A stretch of DNA of 64,000 nucleotides, taken from NCBI RefSeq assembly GCF_015351595.1, contig NZ_JADKPT010000013.1:1-64000 (forward strand), given 5' to 3'. The translations under genes were made by a program, and so were the position numbers. The notes beneath the pieces were generated by a model, which worked only from the letters and a program-made list of their open reading frames with translations, searched no databases and was not told the origin of the DNA. This document shows, piece by piece, positions 1 through 7,786 of this stretch (position 1 is the first letter of the stretch; every line of letters starts with the position of its first letter). Source of the stretch: Flavobacterium sp. LC2016-12. Lineage in GTDB: Bacteria; Bacteroidota; Bacteroidia; Flavobacteriales; Flavobacteriaceae.

Positions 1-24
1 ACATGATGTTGAGACAGTTAGTGT

Positions 25-48
25 GGTTGCTTCGTTCCTCGCAATGAC
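25..48. repeat. Short dispersed repeat, partial copy
   Basis: The stretch contains TCGTTCCTCGCAATGAC, which on the other strand reads GTCATTGCGAGGAACGA. I recall this word as a recurrent intergenic element in many unrelated bacterial genomes, including Bacteroidota. Only one copy is visible here and the left side is cut by the window edge, so its extent and function are unknown. Confidence 0.4.
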
Positions 49-98
49 GAGCAAGCTTGGAATTTGGAATTTTTTAATTGAAATTTAATTTTTGTATT

Positions 99-752
99 AT
101 GGAAAAAGAAGAATTACAAGCAATCGCGGCTCAGTTAAAACATCCAACAGGAGAAAAAGGGATAGAAATGGCCAACATGATGCATGAAACTAACATCAAC
201 ATGACGCGTCATTCTGTTCAAAATCTAAATATAAAAGACGGGAATTCTATTTTAGAATTAGGTCATGGAAATGCAGGACATGTCGAATTTATATTCGAAC
301 AAGCCGAAAACCTTAAATACTACGGACTCGAAATGTCTGAATTGATGTTTCAGGAAGCGCGCCAGATCAACAGAAATTTTGTTTCTCAAAAACAAGCTTT
401 CTTTTCGCTTTATGACGGAGATGCAGTTCCGTTTCAAGATGCCTTTTTCGACAAAATATTTACGGTAAATACTATTTATTTCTGGCAGGAACCAGAAAAA
501 TTACTTTCAGAAATCTACAGGATTTTAAAACCCAATGGAGTTTTCTGCATCACTTTTGCAGAAGAAAGTTTTATGAAACAATTGCCTTTTACAAAATTCG
601 AATTTGAACTTTACAGCACCGAAAAAGTAGAGCAATTAGTTCAAAAAACAGCTTTTAAAATCTTATACAAAGAGACTTTAACCGAAAAGGTAAAAACCAG
701 AACCGGAGAATTAGTTGATCGCGATTTTACTACGATTGTTTTGGAAAAATAG
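99..752 (+). CDS. Class I SAM-dependent methyltransferase
   Basis: A 217-residue soluble protein with the Rossmann methyltransferase fold. Motif I is ILELGHGNAGHVEFI near residue 52, and a DGDAVPFQDAFFDKIFTVNTIYFW segment covers motifs II/III, typical of the Methyltransf_11 group. The substrate cannot be read from the sequence. I chose the ATG at 99 rather than the in-frame TTG at 78, because the usual N-terminus (MEKEELQAI) begins there and the extra seven residues look like untranslated leader. It is followed 81 bases later by a symporter on the same strand, with no obvious functional link. Confidence 0.8.
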   Translation: MEKEELQAIAAQLKHPTGEKGIEMANMMHETNINMTRHSVQNLNIKDGNSILELGHGNAGHVEFIFEQAENLKYYGLEMSELMFQEARQINRNFVSQKQAFFSLYDGDAVPFQDAFFDKIFTVNTIYFWQEPEKLLSEIYRILKPNGVFCITFAEESFMKQLPFTKFEFELYSTEKVEQLVQKTAFKILYKETLTEKVKTRTGELVDRDFTTIVLEK

Positions 753-833
753 TTTTTGAACTCTTTTTTTGAGTAATTTAATTGATTTTTATTTCAGGTT
801 TCTATTTCGGCAAATCATAATACTTTTTATAAT

Positions 834-2057
834 ATGGAGGTTAAAAAAATCAATTTTCTCAAAAGTTATAGTAGCATTTTATTACTTCTAGTCGGTATTA
901 TTCTTGGAAGTATTTTAGGGTTATTTTATGGTAAAGATGTCTTGGTCATAAAACCACTCGGAGATATTTTCCTAAACTTACTTTTTACAGCCATTATCCC
1001 ACTCATATTTTTTACAATTGCTTCTTCTATTGCCAATTTAGAACGAACAGAAAAATTAGGAAAATTGTTTATTATTATGATCGCTGTTTTTCTTGCGACC
1101 ATCCTTATTTCTGCAATTGTCATGATTTTTGCAGTTTATCTTTTTCCTATTCATCAAAATATCATCATTTCTAAAGTTCCGATAGAAAATATTCAATCAG
1201 GAAGTATCGGAGATCAGATAGCGCAATTGCTGACCGTAAACGATTTCTTCGAATTATTGTCCCGAAAAAGTATGTTGGCGTTGATTATATTTTCTTTTTT
1301 GATTGGATTTGCCAGTTTGCAGTCGGGCGAAAAAGGAAGCGCTTTCAGAAGTTTTTTGGATTCAGGAAATGAAGTTATGAAACAGCTTTTGAACATGATT
1401 ATGAAATTGGCACCAATAGGTTTGGGTGCTTATTTTGCGTATCAGGTTGGGGTTTTTGGACCGCAGTTATTTGGTGTTTATGCGAAACCGTTAGGCGTTT
1501 ATTACGGTGCCTGCACTTTTTACTTCTTTGTGTTTTTTAGTTTGTACGCTTTGGTTGCCGGAGGAAAAAGAGCTTTTAAGGTATTTTGGAGCAACAACAT
1601 TACGCCGGCTTTAACGGCAGTTGGGACCTGCAGCAGTATTGCCACCATTCCTGCAAATTTGGAAGCGGCCGAAAAAATGAACATACCAAAACATGTTCGG
1701 AATCTGGTTATTCCGCTTGGGGCTCCTTTGCATAAAGACGGATCGAGTATGTCTTCTATTTTAAAAATAACGGTTCTTTTTGCCATGTTTGGAAAAGATT
1801 TTACAGAACCTTCAACGATACTTCTGGCTTTAGGAATTACCGTAATCGTATCGATTGTTGAAGGAGGAATTCCGAATGGAGGTTATATTGGAGAAGTTTT
1901 AGCGATAACCGTATACGGATTACCAATGGAGCAAGCTTTGCCAGTTGCTATGATTTTAGGAACATTAGTTGATCCAATTGCGACTTTATTAAATGTAAAC
2001 GGCGATTTGATTTGTTCGATGATGATTTCGCGGTTTTCTGAAAAGACCAAATGGTAA
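834..2057 (+). CDS. Dicarboxylate/amino acid:cation symporter (DAACS family)
   Basis: A 407-residue inner membrane protein with about eight hydrophobic segments plus re-entrant loops. The family signature is present: the serine-rich hairpin and the segment SSIATIPANLEAAEKM followed by GAPLHKDGSSM, then NGGYIGE and VDPIATLLNVNGD near the C-terminus, which correspond to the substrate and sodium sites of GltP/DctA transporters. It should import glutamate, aspartate or C4-dicarboxylates with sodium or protons; the exact substrate is not decidable. The gene ends 32 bases before a PLP decarboxylase on the same strand, so the two are probably cotranscribed, suggesting that an imported acidic amino acid is the decarboxylase substrate. 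Confidence 0.88.
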   Translation: MEVKKINFLKSYSSILLLLVGIILGSILGLFYGKDVLVIKPLGDIFLNLLFTAIIPLIFFTIASSIANLERTEKLGKLFIIMIAVFLATILISAIVMIFAVYLFPIHQNIIISKVPIENIQSGSIGDQIAQLLTVNDFFELLSRKSMLALIIFSFLIGFASLQSGEKGSAFRSFLDSGNEVMKQLLNMIMKLAPIGLGAYFAYQVGVFGPQLFGVYAKPLGVYYGACTFYFFVFFSLYALVAGGKRAFKVFWSNNITPALTAVGTCSSIATIPANLEAAEKMNIPKHVRNLVIPLGAPLHKDGSSMSSILKITVLFAMFGKDFTEPSTILLALGITVIVSIVEGGIPNGGYIGEVLAITVYGLPMEQALPVAMILGTLVDPIATLLNVNGDLICSMMISRFSEKTKW

Positions 2058-2089
2058 AATAAAACTACAATTATTTCAAATTACAAGTA

Positions 2090-3499
2090 ATGAATACAGT
2101 ACTAAAAAACGATTTAAATAATCTGTCAACTATCCTTGACCGAACAAAACAACAGGGAATAGATTTTTTGAGCAATCTTGAAAATGTTCCAACTTCTACT
2201 AAAAATTCAATTGATCCAACGAGAGAACTAAACGAATTAGGTTTGGGTTCATTGGCTGCATTAGAAGAATTTAATGAAAGATTAGCTCCTTTATTGGTCA
2301 GTTCACCAGGACCGAGATATTGGGGATTTGTGACTGGCGGATCAACGCCGGCTTCAATTGTGGGTGATTGGCTGGCTACAGTTTATGACCAAAATACACA
2401 GGCTATAAAAGCACAAGGGGGAGTTTCTGCTTTAATAGAATTTGAAACGATTAATTTATTGTTGCAATTAGTAGAATTACCAGATACTTTTTTAGGCGGC
2501 TTTGTGACGGGAGCGACCATGTCAAACTTCACTTGTTTGGGAGTAGCGAGACAATGGTTTGGAAAGCAATTTGGAAAAGATTTTGCAAAAAACGGAATTT
2601 CAGAAACAATCAATATTCTGACTGCAACTCCACATTCCTCATCAATAAAATCTTTGGCAATGTTGGGAATTGGAAGTAATAATTATACGACGCTTAAAAC
2701 AATTGTAGGAAACCGTGAAGCTATTGATATTGCCGATTTAGAGAAAAACATTGAAAGTTTAAACGGAAAACCTTTTATCTTGATTTCAAGTGCAGGAACT
2801 GTCAATACAGCTGATTTTGATGATTTTAAGGCAATTTCAAAGTTGAAAAAAAAATACAATTTCTGGTGGCATATTGATGCTGCTTTTGGTGGATTTGCTG
2901 CAGTTTCAGATAAATATAAACATTTTGTTGAAGGTTGGGAAGGAGCGGACAGTATTACAATAGATTGTCATAAATGGCTTAATGTACCTTATGAAAGTGC
3001 TTTTTATTTGATCAAGAAAGAACATACAAGTTTACAAATAGAAACTTTTCAGAATTCAAATGCACCTTATTTAGGGAATCCGTTAGAGAATTTTAATTAT
3101 CTGAATGTATTACCGGAAAATTCAAGACGTTTAAGAGCGTTGCCTGTTTGGTTTTCTTTATTGGCGTATGGTAAAGAAGGTTTTTGTGATATTGTAGAAA
3201 ATAGTGCTTCGATGGCGTTTCAATTTGCCAATGAACTTATTGAAGATGGTAATTTCGAATTGCTGGCTCCAATTCGGTTAAACAATGTTTGCTTTACTTT
3301 GAAAGGCAGCCACAATCAGGAAAAAGTAAGTGAGTTTTTAACGCTCCTAAATGATAAAGGAAAAGTATTCATGACACCAACAGTTTATCAAAATCGTAAA
3401 GGAATCAGAGCTTCATTTGTGAATTGGCGTACAACAGAAGAGGATATTAGAATTGTAATTGAAGAAATGAAAGAAACTATTTTGGATTTACAGATCTAA
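2090..3499 (+). CDS. PLP-dependent amino acid decarboxylase (group II)
   Basis: A 469-residue cytoplasmic enzyme of the aspartate aminotransferase fold, pyridoxal-dependent decarboxylase family. The cofactor lysine is K295 in the motif DCHKWLN, and the aspartate that contacts the pyridine nitrogen is D263 in HIDAAFGG. An N-terminal segment GFVTGGSTPASIVGDW is typical of this group (glutamate, 2,4-diaminobutyrate, tyrosine and tryptophan decarboxylases). The substrate is unknown. It lies 32 bases after a DAACS symporter and is followed directly by a strong hairpin at 3505, which makes it the last gene of a two-gene unit. Length is normal for the family. Confidence 0.85.
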   Translation: MNTVLKNDLNNLSTILDRTKQQGIDFLSNLENVPTSTKNSIDPTRELNELGLGSLAALEEFNERLAPLLVSSPGPRYWGFVTGGSTPASIVGDWLATVYDQNTQAIKAQGGVSALIEFETINLLLQLVELPDTFLGGFVTGATMSNFTCLGVARQWFGKQFGKDFAKNGISETINILTATPHSSSIKSLAMLGIGSNNYTTLKTIVGNREAIDIADLEKNIESLNGKPFILISSAGTVNTADFDDFKAISKLKKKYNFWWHIDAAFGGFAAVSDKYKHFVEGWEGADSITIDCHKWLNVPYESAFYLIKKEHTSLQIETFQNSNAPYLGNPLENFNYLNVLPENSRRLRALPVWFSLLAYGKEGFCDIVENSASMAFQFANELIEDGNFELLAPIRLNNVCFTLKGSHNQEKVSEFLTLLNDKGKVFMTPTVYQNRKGIRASFVNWRTTEEDIRIVIEEMKETILDLQI

Positions 3500-3504
3500 A
3501 ATGA

Positions 3505-3533
3505 AAAGAGCCTGTTGAACAGACAGGCTCTTT
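3505..3533 (+). terminator. Intrinsic terminator after the decarboxylase gene
   Basis: An 11-base perfect stem AAAGAGCCTGT with its complement, 7-base loop, ending in a short T tract, 5 bases after the stop codon. Confidence 0.8.
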
Positions 3534-3829
3534 ACTAACATCAAAAAAAACAAAAAAACAAGGATTTAAAAACAAAAAAATATTCTGATTTAATATTTAT
3601 AATTAAGGGCAATTAAAAAATTGGCTTGCTTTATAAATTAAAATCGAAATTATGAGAACAATTATATTCGTCATCGTGAGTATATTTTGTAATTCATGAG
3701 GCAAATATAATATTATTTATATTAAGTCTAAATAAAAACAATAACAATTTACGAAAAAAAAATATAACAGTTTGAAAACGAAGGAATAATGAATTTACAA
3801 TTCATAAAAAATCTATATTATTTTTTGAC
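3534..3829. other. AT-rich intergenic region before an AraC-type regulator
   Basis: About 300 bases made mostly of A and T runs. A 15-codon reading frame at 3652 starts like a lipoprotein signal (MRTIIFVIVSIFCNS) but stops at once and is not called a gene. No hairpin beyond the terminator and no clear TAnnTTTG promoter was found close to the start codon at 3830. Confidence 0.6.
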
Positions 3830-4957
3830 ATGATAAACTTTCCAATTATAATGGGTATTACAAGTGGTGCAGCATTCCTTTTGGAATTCTTATTGATTGC
3901 TCATCCTCGTAAAGTAAATGTGGTTGCAAATAGATTTTTAGGATTATTTATTATCACAGTAGGTTTTGCAATGCTCGAAATACCACTATTTTATAAAAAT
4001 TTTCATTTAAGTCATCCAAATCTTTTTGAAATGATCGGCTTGTCTCGATTTCTTACTGCACCTTTTCTTTATATCAGTATTTTGTATTTTACTTCGATTT
4101 GTAAAAAATTTGAGCCTAAAAATTTATGGCATTTTTTACCTTTTATATTATTTTTCATCTTCAGAATTCCATTTTTTGTTATTGGAAAAAATTTTGAATT
4201 TGATGAGGAAGAACGAAAAATAGTTTTTTTTATTTTGAGGACAGCTTTGCCGTTGCAGGTATTAATTTATTGGGTTTTATCTTTTGTAACACTTCAAAAA
4301 CATTTAAAAAGCATAAAACAATTTTCATCCTCTATTGAAAAAAATGATTTACAGTGGTTAAAATATTTTCTGTTGATTTTATTGATTATTATAGTAACCT
4401 GGTTAAATCTTGTTTTTTTTGACTTAAAATATCTAATTGATTTGACACCATTTTTGTATTTGACAAGTATTTTTTTCTTGGCTTATTTTTCATTGCAACA
4501 ACGAGAAATTTTTGACTTTAGCGAAAGCGAACTAAATGAATTGTCATCAATAAGAATATATAAGAAGAACGGTCCGAAAAGAGTATCTGATATTCGGCTG
4601 AATGAAATCGATACAAAGATTAGATTACTTATTGATCATGAAAAAGTATATCTTGAAAATGATTTAAGTCTGCCTAAATTGGCTAAAAAAATATCGGCGA
4701 GCTGTAACGAAACGTCATTTGCAATCAATGAATTATACCAGGATAATTTCTATAATTTCATAAACAAATACCGCATTGAAGAGGCGAAAACCTTATTATT
4801 ATCTGATAGATATAGCCAATTAAATATATTAGGAATAGCTTATGAATCTGGCTTTAATTCTAAAACCACCTTTAATACTACATTTAAAAAATATGTTGGC
4901 TTGTCTCCAACGGAATTTGTAAAATCTAATATTTCTTTGATTAAAAAAGAAGCTTAA
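3830..4957 (+). CDS. Membrane-bound AraC-family transcriptional regulator
   Basis: A 375-residue protein. Residues 1-225 hold about seven hydrophobic helices, with a loop rich in charged residues near 120. Residues 265-370 form an AraC-type double helix-turn-helix, including NFYNFINKYRIEEAKTLL and the second helix region GIAYESGFNSKTTFNTTFKKYVGLSPTEF. This architecture (integral membrane sensor fused to an AraC domain, no periplasmic domain) is common in Bacteroidota; the signal is unknown. An 83-base gap separates it from a small multi-spanning protein on the same strand, which may be its target or partner. Confidence 0.85.
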   Translation: MINFPIIMGITSGAAFLLEFLLIAHPRKVNVVANRFLGLFIITVGFAMLEIPLFYKNFHLSHPNLFEMIGLSRFLTAPFLYISILYFTSICKKFEPKNLWHFLPFILFFIFRIPFFVIGKNFEFDEEERKIVFFILRTALPLQVLIYWVLSFVTLQKHLKSIKQFSSSIEKNDLQWLKYFLLILLIIIVTWLNLVFFDLKYLIDLTPFLYLTSIFFLAYFSLQQREIFDFSESELNELSSIRIYKKNGPKRVSDIRLNEIDTKIRLLIDHEKVYLENDLSLPKLAKKISASCNETSFAINELYQDNFYNFINKYRIEEAKTLLLSDRYSQLNILGIAYESGFNSKTTFNTTFKKYVGLSPTEFVKSNISLIKKEA

Positions 4958-4985
4958 AATCGGTTCGAAAGTGTACATCGGAACA

Positions 4986-5013
4986 TTTGGTTTTTAATTA
5001 ATATTCAAATTTG
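4986..5013 (+). promoter_or_regulatory. Possible promoter for the DoxX-like membrane protein gene
   Basis: TTTG at 4986 and CAAATTTG at 5006 resemble the Bacteroidota -33 and -7 elements (one mismatch in the -7 box, 16-base spacer, slightly short). It would place the transcript start just before the ATG at 5041 and argues against the in-frame TTG at 5011. Confidence 0.35.
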
Positions 5014-5040
5014 CAGGATATTAACTCAAAAATAAAAACC

Positions 5041-5802
5041 ATGTTAGAACAATCTTTAGAAATTTCAAATTCAATTTTTAAAAAAATTGGTGCTTCTTTA
5101 ATTCTCGGCCTTGAGTTTTCAGCTTTATTATTGTTGCTTGGCAACGGAGGAAATGTGCCCCGGCTGCCTCCTGTTTTAGTTTTTTCGGTCGTTGGGATTT
5201 CGTTATTAACTTCAGTCTTGTTTCCATTTATCTGGTATTATTTGGAACAAAAACAAAAGATAGATTCGGATAAAGTTTATGGAATAATATATAGCGGAAT
5301 CCGGTATTGTATCGCTTTTAATATCGCTAGTTTTGGCTGGAAAAAATTTTATGGACTGCAATTTATTGTTCCTATAGAAATCTCAAATATGCCTATGAAT
5401 CAGCAGACAGGAGAATGGCTGACTTGGTTTTACTTTGGATATTCTCATACTTTCGGAATTATAATAGCAGTAACTCAAATTATTGGTGGCTATTTGTTAC
5501 TGTTTAGAAGAACATTGTTAATTGGATCAATACTATTGTTCTCATTGTTGTTTAATCTGACTTTAATCAATATTTTTTATCACATGAATGCCGGTGCTTT
5601 GTTGCAGTCAATATTGTTAACGGTTGGCGTTTTATATTTGATTACCTTGGATTCAGAAAGATTGATTGCCTTTTTCCTTAAAACAAAATCAAATATACAA
5701 TCATTACAAAGCAGTGGATTTTTGTTGAAAAATATTTTACGCCTTTCAGCTATATTACTTTCTTTATTGTTTACTATCTATCTGAAGAATTTAATGAAAT
5801 AA
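5041..5802 (+). CDS. Small multi-spanning membrane protein, possibly DoxX-like
   Basis: A 253-residue protein with about six to seven hydrophobic helices. The central part, with a GIRYCIAFNIASFGWKKFYG segment, an HTFG motif and a helix pair with IIGGYLLLF, resembles DoxX-like quinone/oxidoreductase-associated membrane proteins, but the match is weak and I do not assign a function. The start is placed at the ATG at 5041; an upstream in-frame TTG at 5011 would add ten residues but overlaps a likely promoter box. The upstream neighbour is a membrane-bound AraC regulator, suggesting regulated expression. The gene ends next to a strong bidirectional terminator shared with gldA. Confidence 0.65.
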   Translation: MLEQSLEISNSIFKKIGASLILGLEFSALLLLLGNGGNVPRLPPVLVFSVVGISLLTSVLFPFIWYYLEQKQKIDSDKVYGIIYSGIRYCIAFNIASFGWKKFYGLQFIVPIEISNMPMNQQTGEWLTWFYFGYSHTFGIIIAVTQIIGGYLLLFRRTLLIGSILLFSLLFNLTLINIFYHMNAGALLQSILLTVGVLYLITLDSERLIAFFLKTKSNIQSLQSSGFLLKNILRLSAILLSLLFTIYLKNLMK

Positions 5803-5803
5803 G

Positions 5804-5836
5804 AAAGCTCGTTTAAATTTTATTTAAACGAGCTTT
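5804..5836. terminator. Bidirectional terminator between convergent genes
   Basis: A 14-base perfect stem (AAAGCTCGTTTAAA and its complement) with a 5-base loop. A and T runs flank it on both sides, so it can stop transcription of the membrane protein gene and of gldA. Confidence 0.85.
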
Positions 5837-5861
5837 TAATATAAACCTGAAACCTGAAACC

Positions 5862-6758
5862 TTACTTAGTAATTTCTCTAAAAACGGCTTCTAAGTTTTT
5901 ATTTTTCTGATTCAATTGTAGTGTTTTTAAACCATTTTCGTTGGCAAAATCAAAAATAGCAGGACGCATATCTTTATCAGCTACAAAGGTTAGTTCCCAA
6001 GTCATATCGTGGGTATTTTTGTATGAAGTGATATTCTCCAGTTTTGCTAAAAGCTGTTCTTCAACCTGATAATCGAATTCAACTTCGATAACTTGTTCCT
6101 TATCTTCAGACACTAAATGATCTAATTTTTTATCGGCAACGATTTGTCCTTTGTCAATAATAATGACACGATCACAAATGGCTTCTACTTCCTGCATGAT
6201 ATGTGTTGACAGAAAAACCGTTTTATCTTTTCCAACATTTTTAATCACATTTCGAATTTCCATTAACTGGTTAGGATCCAGACCTGTAGTTGGTTCATCC
6301 AAAATTAAAACGTCAGGATTGTGCAATAAGGCGTTGGCAAGTCCCACACGCTGACGATATCCTTTAGACAATTGTCCTATTTTTTTATGACTTTCAGCTG
6401 ACAGTCCTGTCAGTTGAATTACTTCTTCAATTCTTGACTTTGGCACTTTGTAAACATCGGCATTAAAAGCCAAATACTCACGAACATACAAATCTAAATA
6501 CAACGGATTATGCTCCGGCAGGTAGCCTATAGATTGCTGCACTGCTTTTGCATTTGTCATGACATCGTGGCTATTTACAAGGGCTGAGCCGCTATCTGCC
6601 AATAAATAAGTAGTCAAAATTTTCATTAAAGTAGATTTTCCTGCTCCATTTGGACCAAGAAATCCAACGATTTCTCCCTTCTCAATTTTAAAGGAAATTT
6701 CGTTTAAAGCTTTTTGCTCTCCGTAACTTTTTGATATACTGTTTACTTCTATCGACAT
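5862..6758 (-). CDS. gldA: Gliding motility ABC transporter ATP-binding protein GldA
   Basis: A 298-residue ABC ATPase. The Walker A motif is GPNGAGKST (residues 35-43), the signature is LSKGYRQRVGLA, and Walker B is VLILDEPTTGLDP followed by the switch histidine in LSTHIMQEVEAICDR. The C-terminal 75 residues form the extra domain seen in GldA-type proteins. In F. johnsoniae GldA works with the membrane proteins GldF and GldG, which are not in this window, and is needed for gliding. The sequence closely fits what I remember of F. johnsoniae GldA; a general DrrA-type exporter ATPase is the less likely alternative. It is monocistronic and convergent with the upstream-coordinate gene. Confidence 0.85.
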   Translation of the reverse strand: MSIEVNSISKSYGEQKALNEISFKIEKGEIVGFLGPNGAGKSTLMKILTTYLLADSGSALVNSHDVMTNAKAVQQSIGYLPEHNPLYLDLYVREYLAFNADVYKVPKSRIEEVIQLTGLSAESHKKIGQLSKGYRQRVGLANALLHNPDVLILDEPTTGLDPNQLMEIRNVIKNVGKDKTVFLSTHIMQEVEAICDRVIIIDKGQIVADKKLDHLVSEDKEQVIEVEFDYQVEEQLLAKLENITSYKNTHDMTWELTFVADKDMRPAIFDFANENGLKTLQLNQKNKNLEAVFREITK

Positions 6759-6774
6759 GACTTTTTATTTGTTA

Positions 6775-6782
6775 CAAAAGTA
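6775..6782 (-). promoter_or_regulatory. Possible -7 box of the gldA promoter
   Basis: The minus strand reads TACTTTTG, a full match to TAnnTTTG, about 16 bases before the gldA ATG. No clear -33 TTG is seen at the expected distance, so support is partial. Confidence 0.4.
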
Positions 6783-6903
6783 AACAGAAATAGTCTTGAT
6801 TGCTAAAATTTATCTTTTAAAGTATTGCTAAAAAAAATAAAAATCCCAGTATTGACGGCATTGTTATTGTTAAAGGATTGCTAAATAAAATAAAACCCAA
6901 ATT

Positions 6904-7485
6904 ATGAAAAAAATTTTAGTGATGGCTGCATTGGCTATCTGCAGTTTTGCAAACGCTCAAAAAGGAACAATTTTAGTAGGTGGTAATATCGGATATACTT
7001 CTGATAAAACTGAATATCAGTTTAGCGAAGAAAAAACAAATACTTTTAGCTTTTCTCCTAGAGTAGGTTACCAATTTAATGATAACTGGACTGTTGGGGG
7101 TGAATTTACAGTAGCTTCATCTAATGATGAGAATACTGTTAGAGAAATAAAAGCTAATGCTTTCAAAATTGGAGCATTTGTTCGTTACTCAGTGCCATTG
7201 AGCCAAACATTTTCTGTTTTTGCAGATATGGGTGCAGGTTTTCAAAATGCAAAAAGAAAAGTTTATGGTTCTGATGATAGTTACTCAAAAACTAAAGCAG
7301 ATGGTATGTACGTAGGTATTACTCCAGCACTTTTCATTAATATGAAAAAAGGTTTTGGTTTAAACTTTAGCATTGGTGGTTTAGGTTACGAAACGATGGA
7401 CGTTGAGAACAACGGTGGAGATAATAGCAGTTTCTACTTCAACTTTGGTCAAACATTTAACATCGGAATTTCTAAAAATTTTTAA
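6904..7485 (+). CDS. Outer membrane beta-barrel protein
   Basis: A 193-residue protein with a clear signal peptide (MKKILVMAALAICSFANAQ) followed by an eight-strand-like barrel pattern. Alternating aromatic and glycine residues occur in GTILVGGNIGYTSDK, FSFSPRVGYQFNDNWTVGGEF and the terminal segment FYFNFGQTFNIGISKNF, which ends in the aromatic residue expected for barrel insertion. It belongs to the porin-family/OmpA-barrel type annotated widely in Flavobacterium. Whether it is a pore or a structural protein is not known. It is monocistronic and ends before a GC-rich terminator. Confidence 0.8.
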   Translation: MKKILVMAALAICSFANAQKGTILVGGNIGYTSDKTEYQFSEEKTNTFSFSPRVGYQFNDNWTVGGEFTVASSNDENTVREIKANAFKIGAFVRYSVPLSQTFSVFADMGAGFQNAKRKVYGSDDSYSKTKADGMYVGITPALFINMKKGFGLNFSIGGLGYETMDVENNGGDNSSFYFNFGQTFNIGISKNF

Positions 7486-7510
7486 TCTTAGATTTATATT
7501 CAATTTTGAA

Positions 7511-7540
7511 AAAGCATCCGCCGCGGCGGATGCTTTTTGT
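7511..7540 (+). terminator. Intrinsic terminator, GC-rich palindrome
   Basis: A 26-base perfect palindrome built on AAAGCATCCGCCG and its complement, followed by a T run. It lies 25 bases after the stop codon of the beta-barrel gene. Confidence 0.85.
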
Positions 7541-7580
7541 TTTCTGGCTGAAATCTTATGAAAATTAAATATTCTTATTT

Positions 7581-7660
7581 AGCCCCGATAGAAGTGATAT
7601 CCTTTTGTGGCGGGGTTCGCCACAAAAGATATAGCGGATAGCGGGACAGGAAGTGTTTTG
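7581..7660 (+). repeat. Structured dispersed element, copy A
   Basis: A hairpin with TTTTGTGGCG at 7603-7612 pairing with CGCCACAAAA at 7618-7627, closed on the outside by a short helix between CCCG (7584-7587) and CGGG (7641-7644). A second copy with the same layout and compensatory base changes lies at 26640-26720. Both sit in gaps between convergent genes. The strand of any transcript is unknown. Function is unknown. Confidence 0.7.
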
Positions 7661-7786
7661 AAAACGAAAATTTCTGCTTCTAAAAAAAATAATGCCAACA
7701 GAATTGAAATCGAAATTAAATCATAACTACAAGAATTTTCGATTCCACTTGTTGACACTAAAAAACAAAAATATAATAAGATAAAA

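Noticed and set aside
3652..3699. A 15-codon frame that begins like a lipoprotein signal peptide
   Set aside because: It stops after 15 codons, has no lipoprotein-sized product and lies in A/T-rich filler; probably chance.
5011..5040. TTG start for the DoxX-like gene
   Set aside because: It lies inside a likely promoter element, and the ATG at 5041 gives a normal N-terminus.
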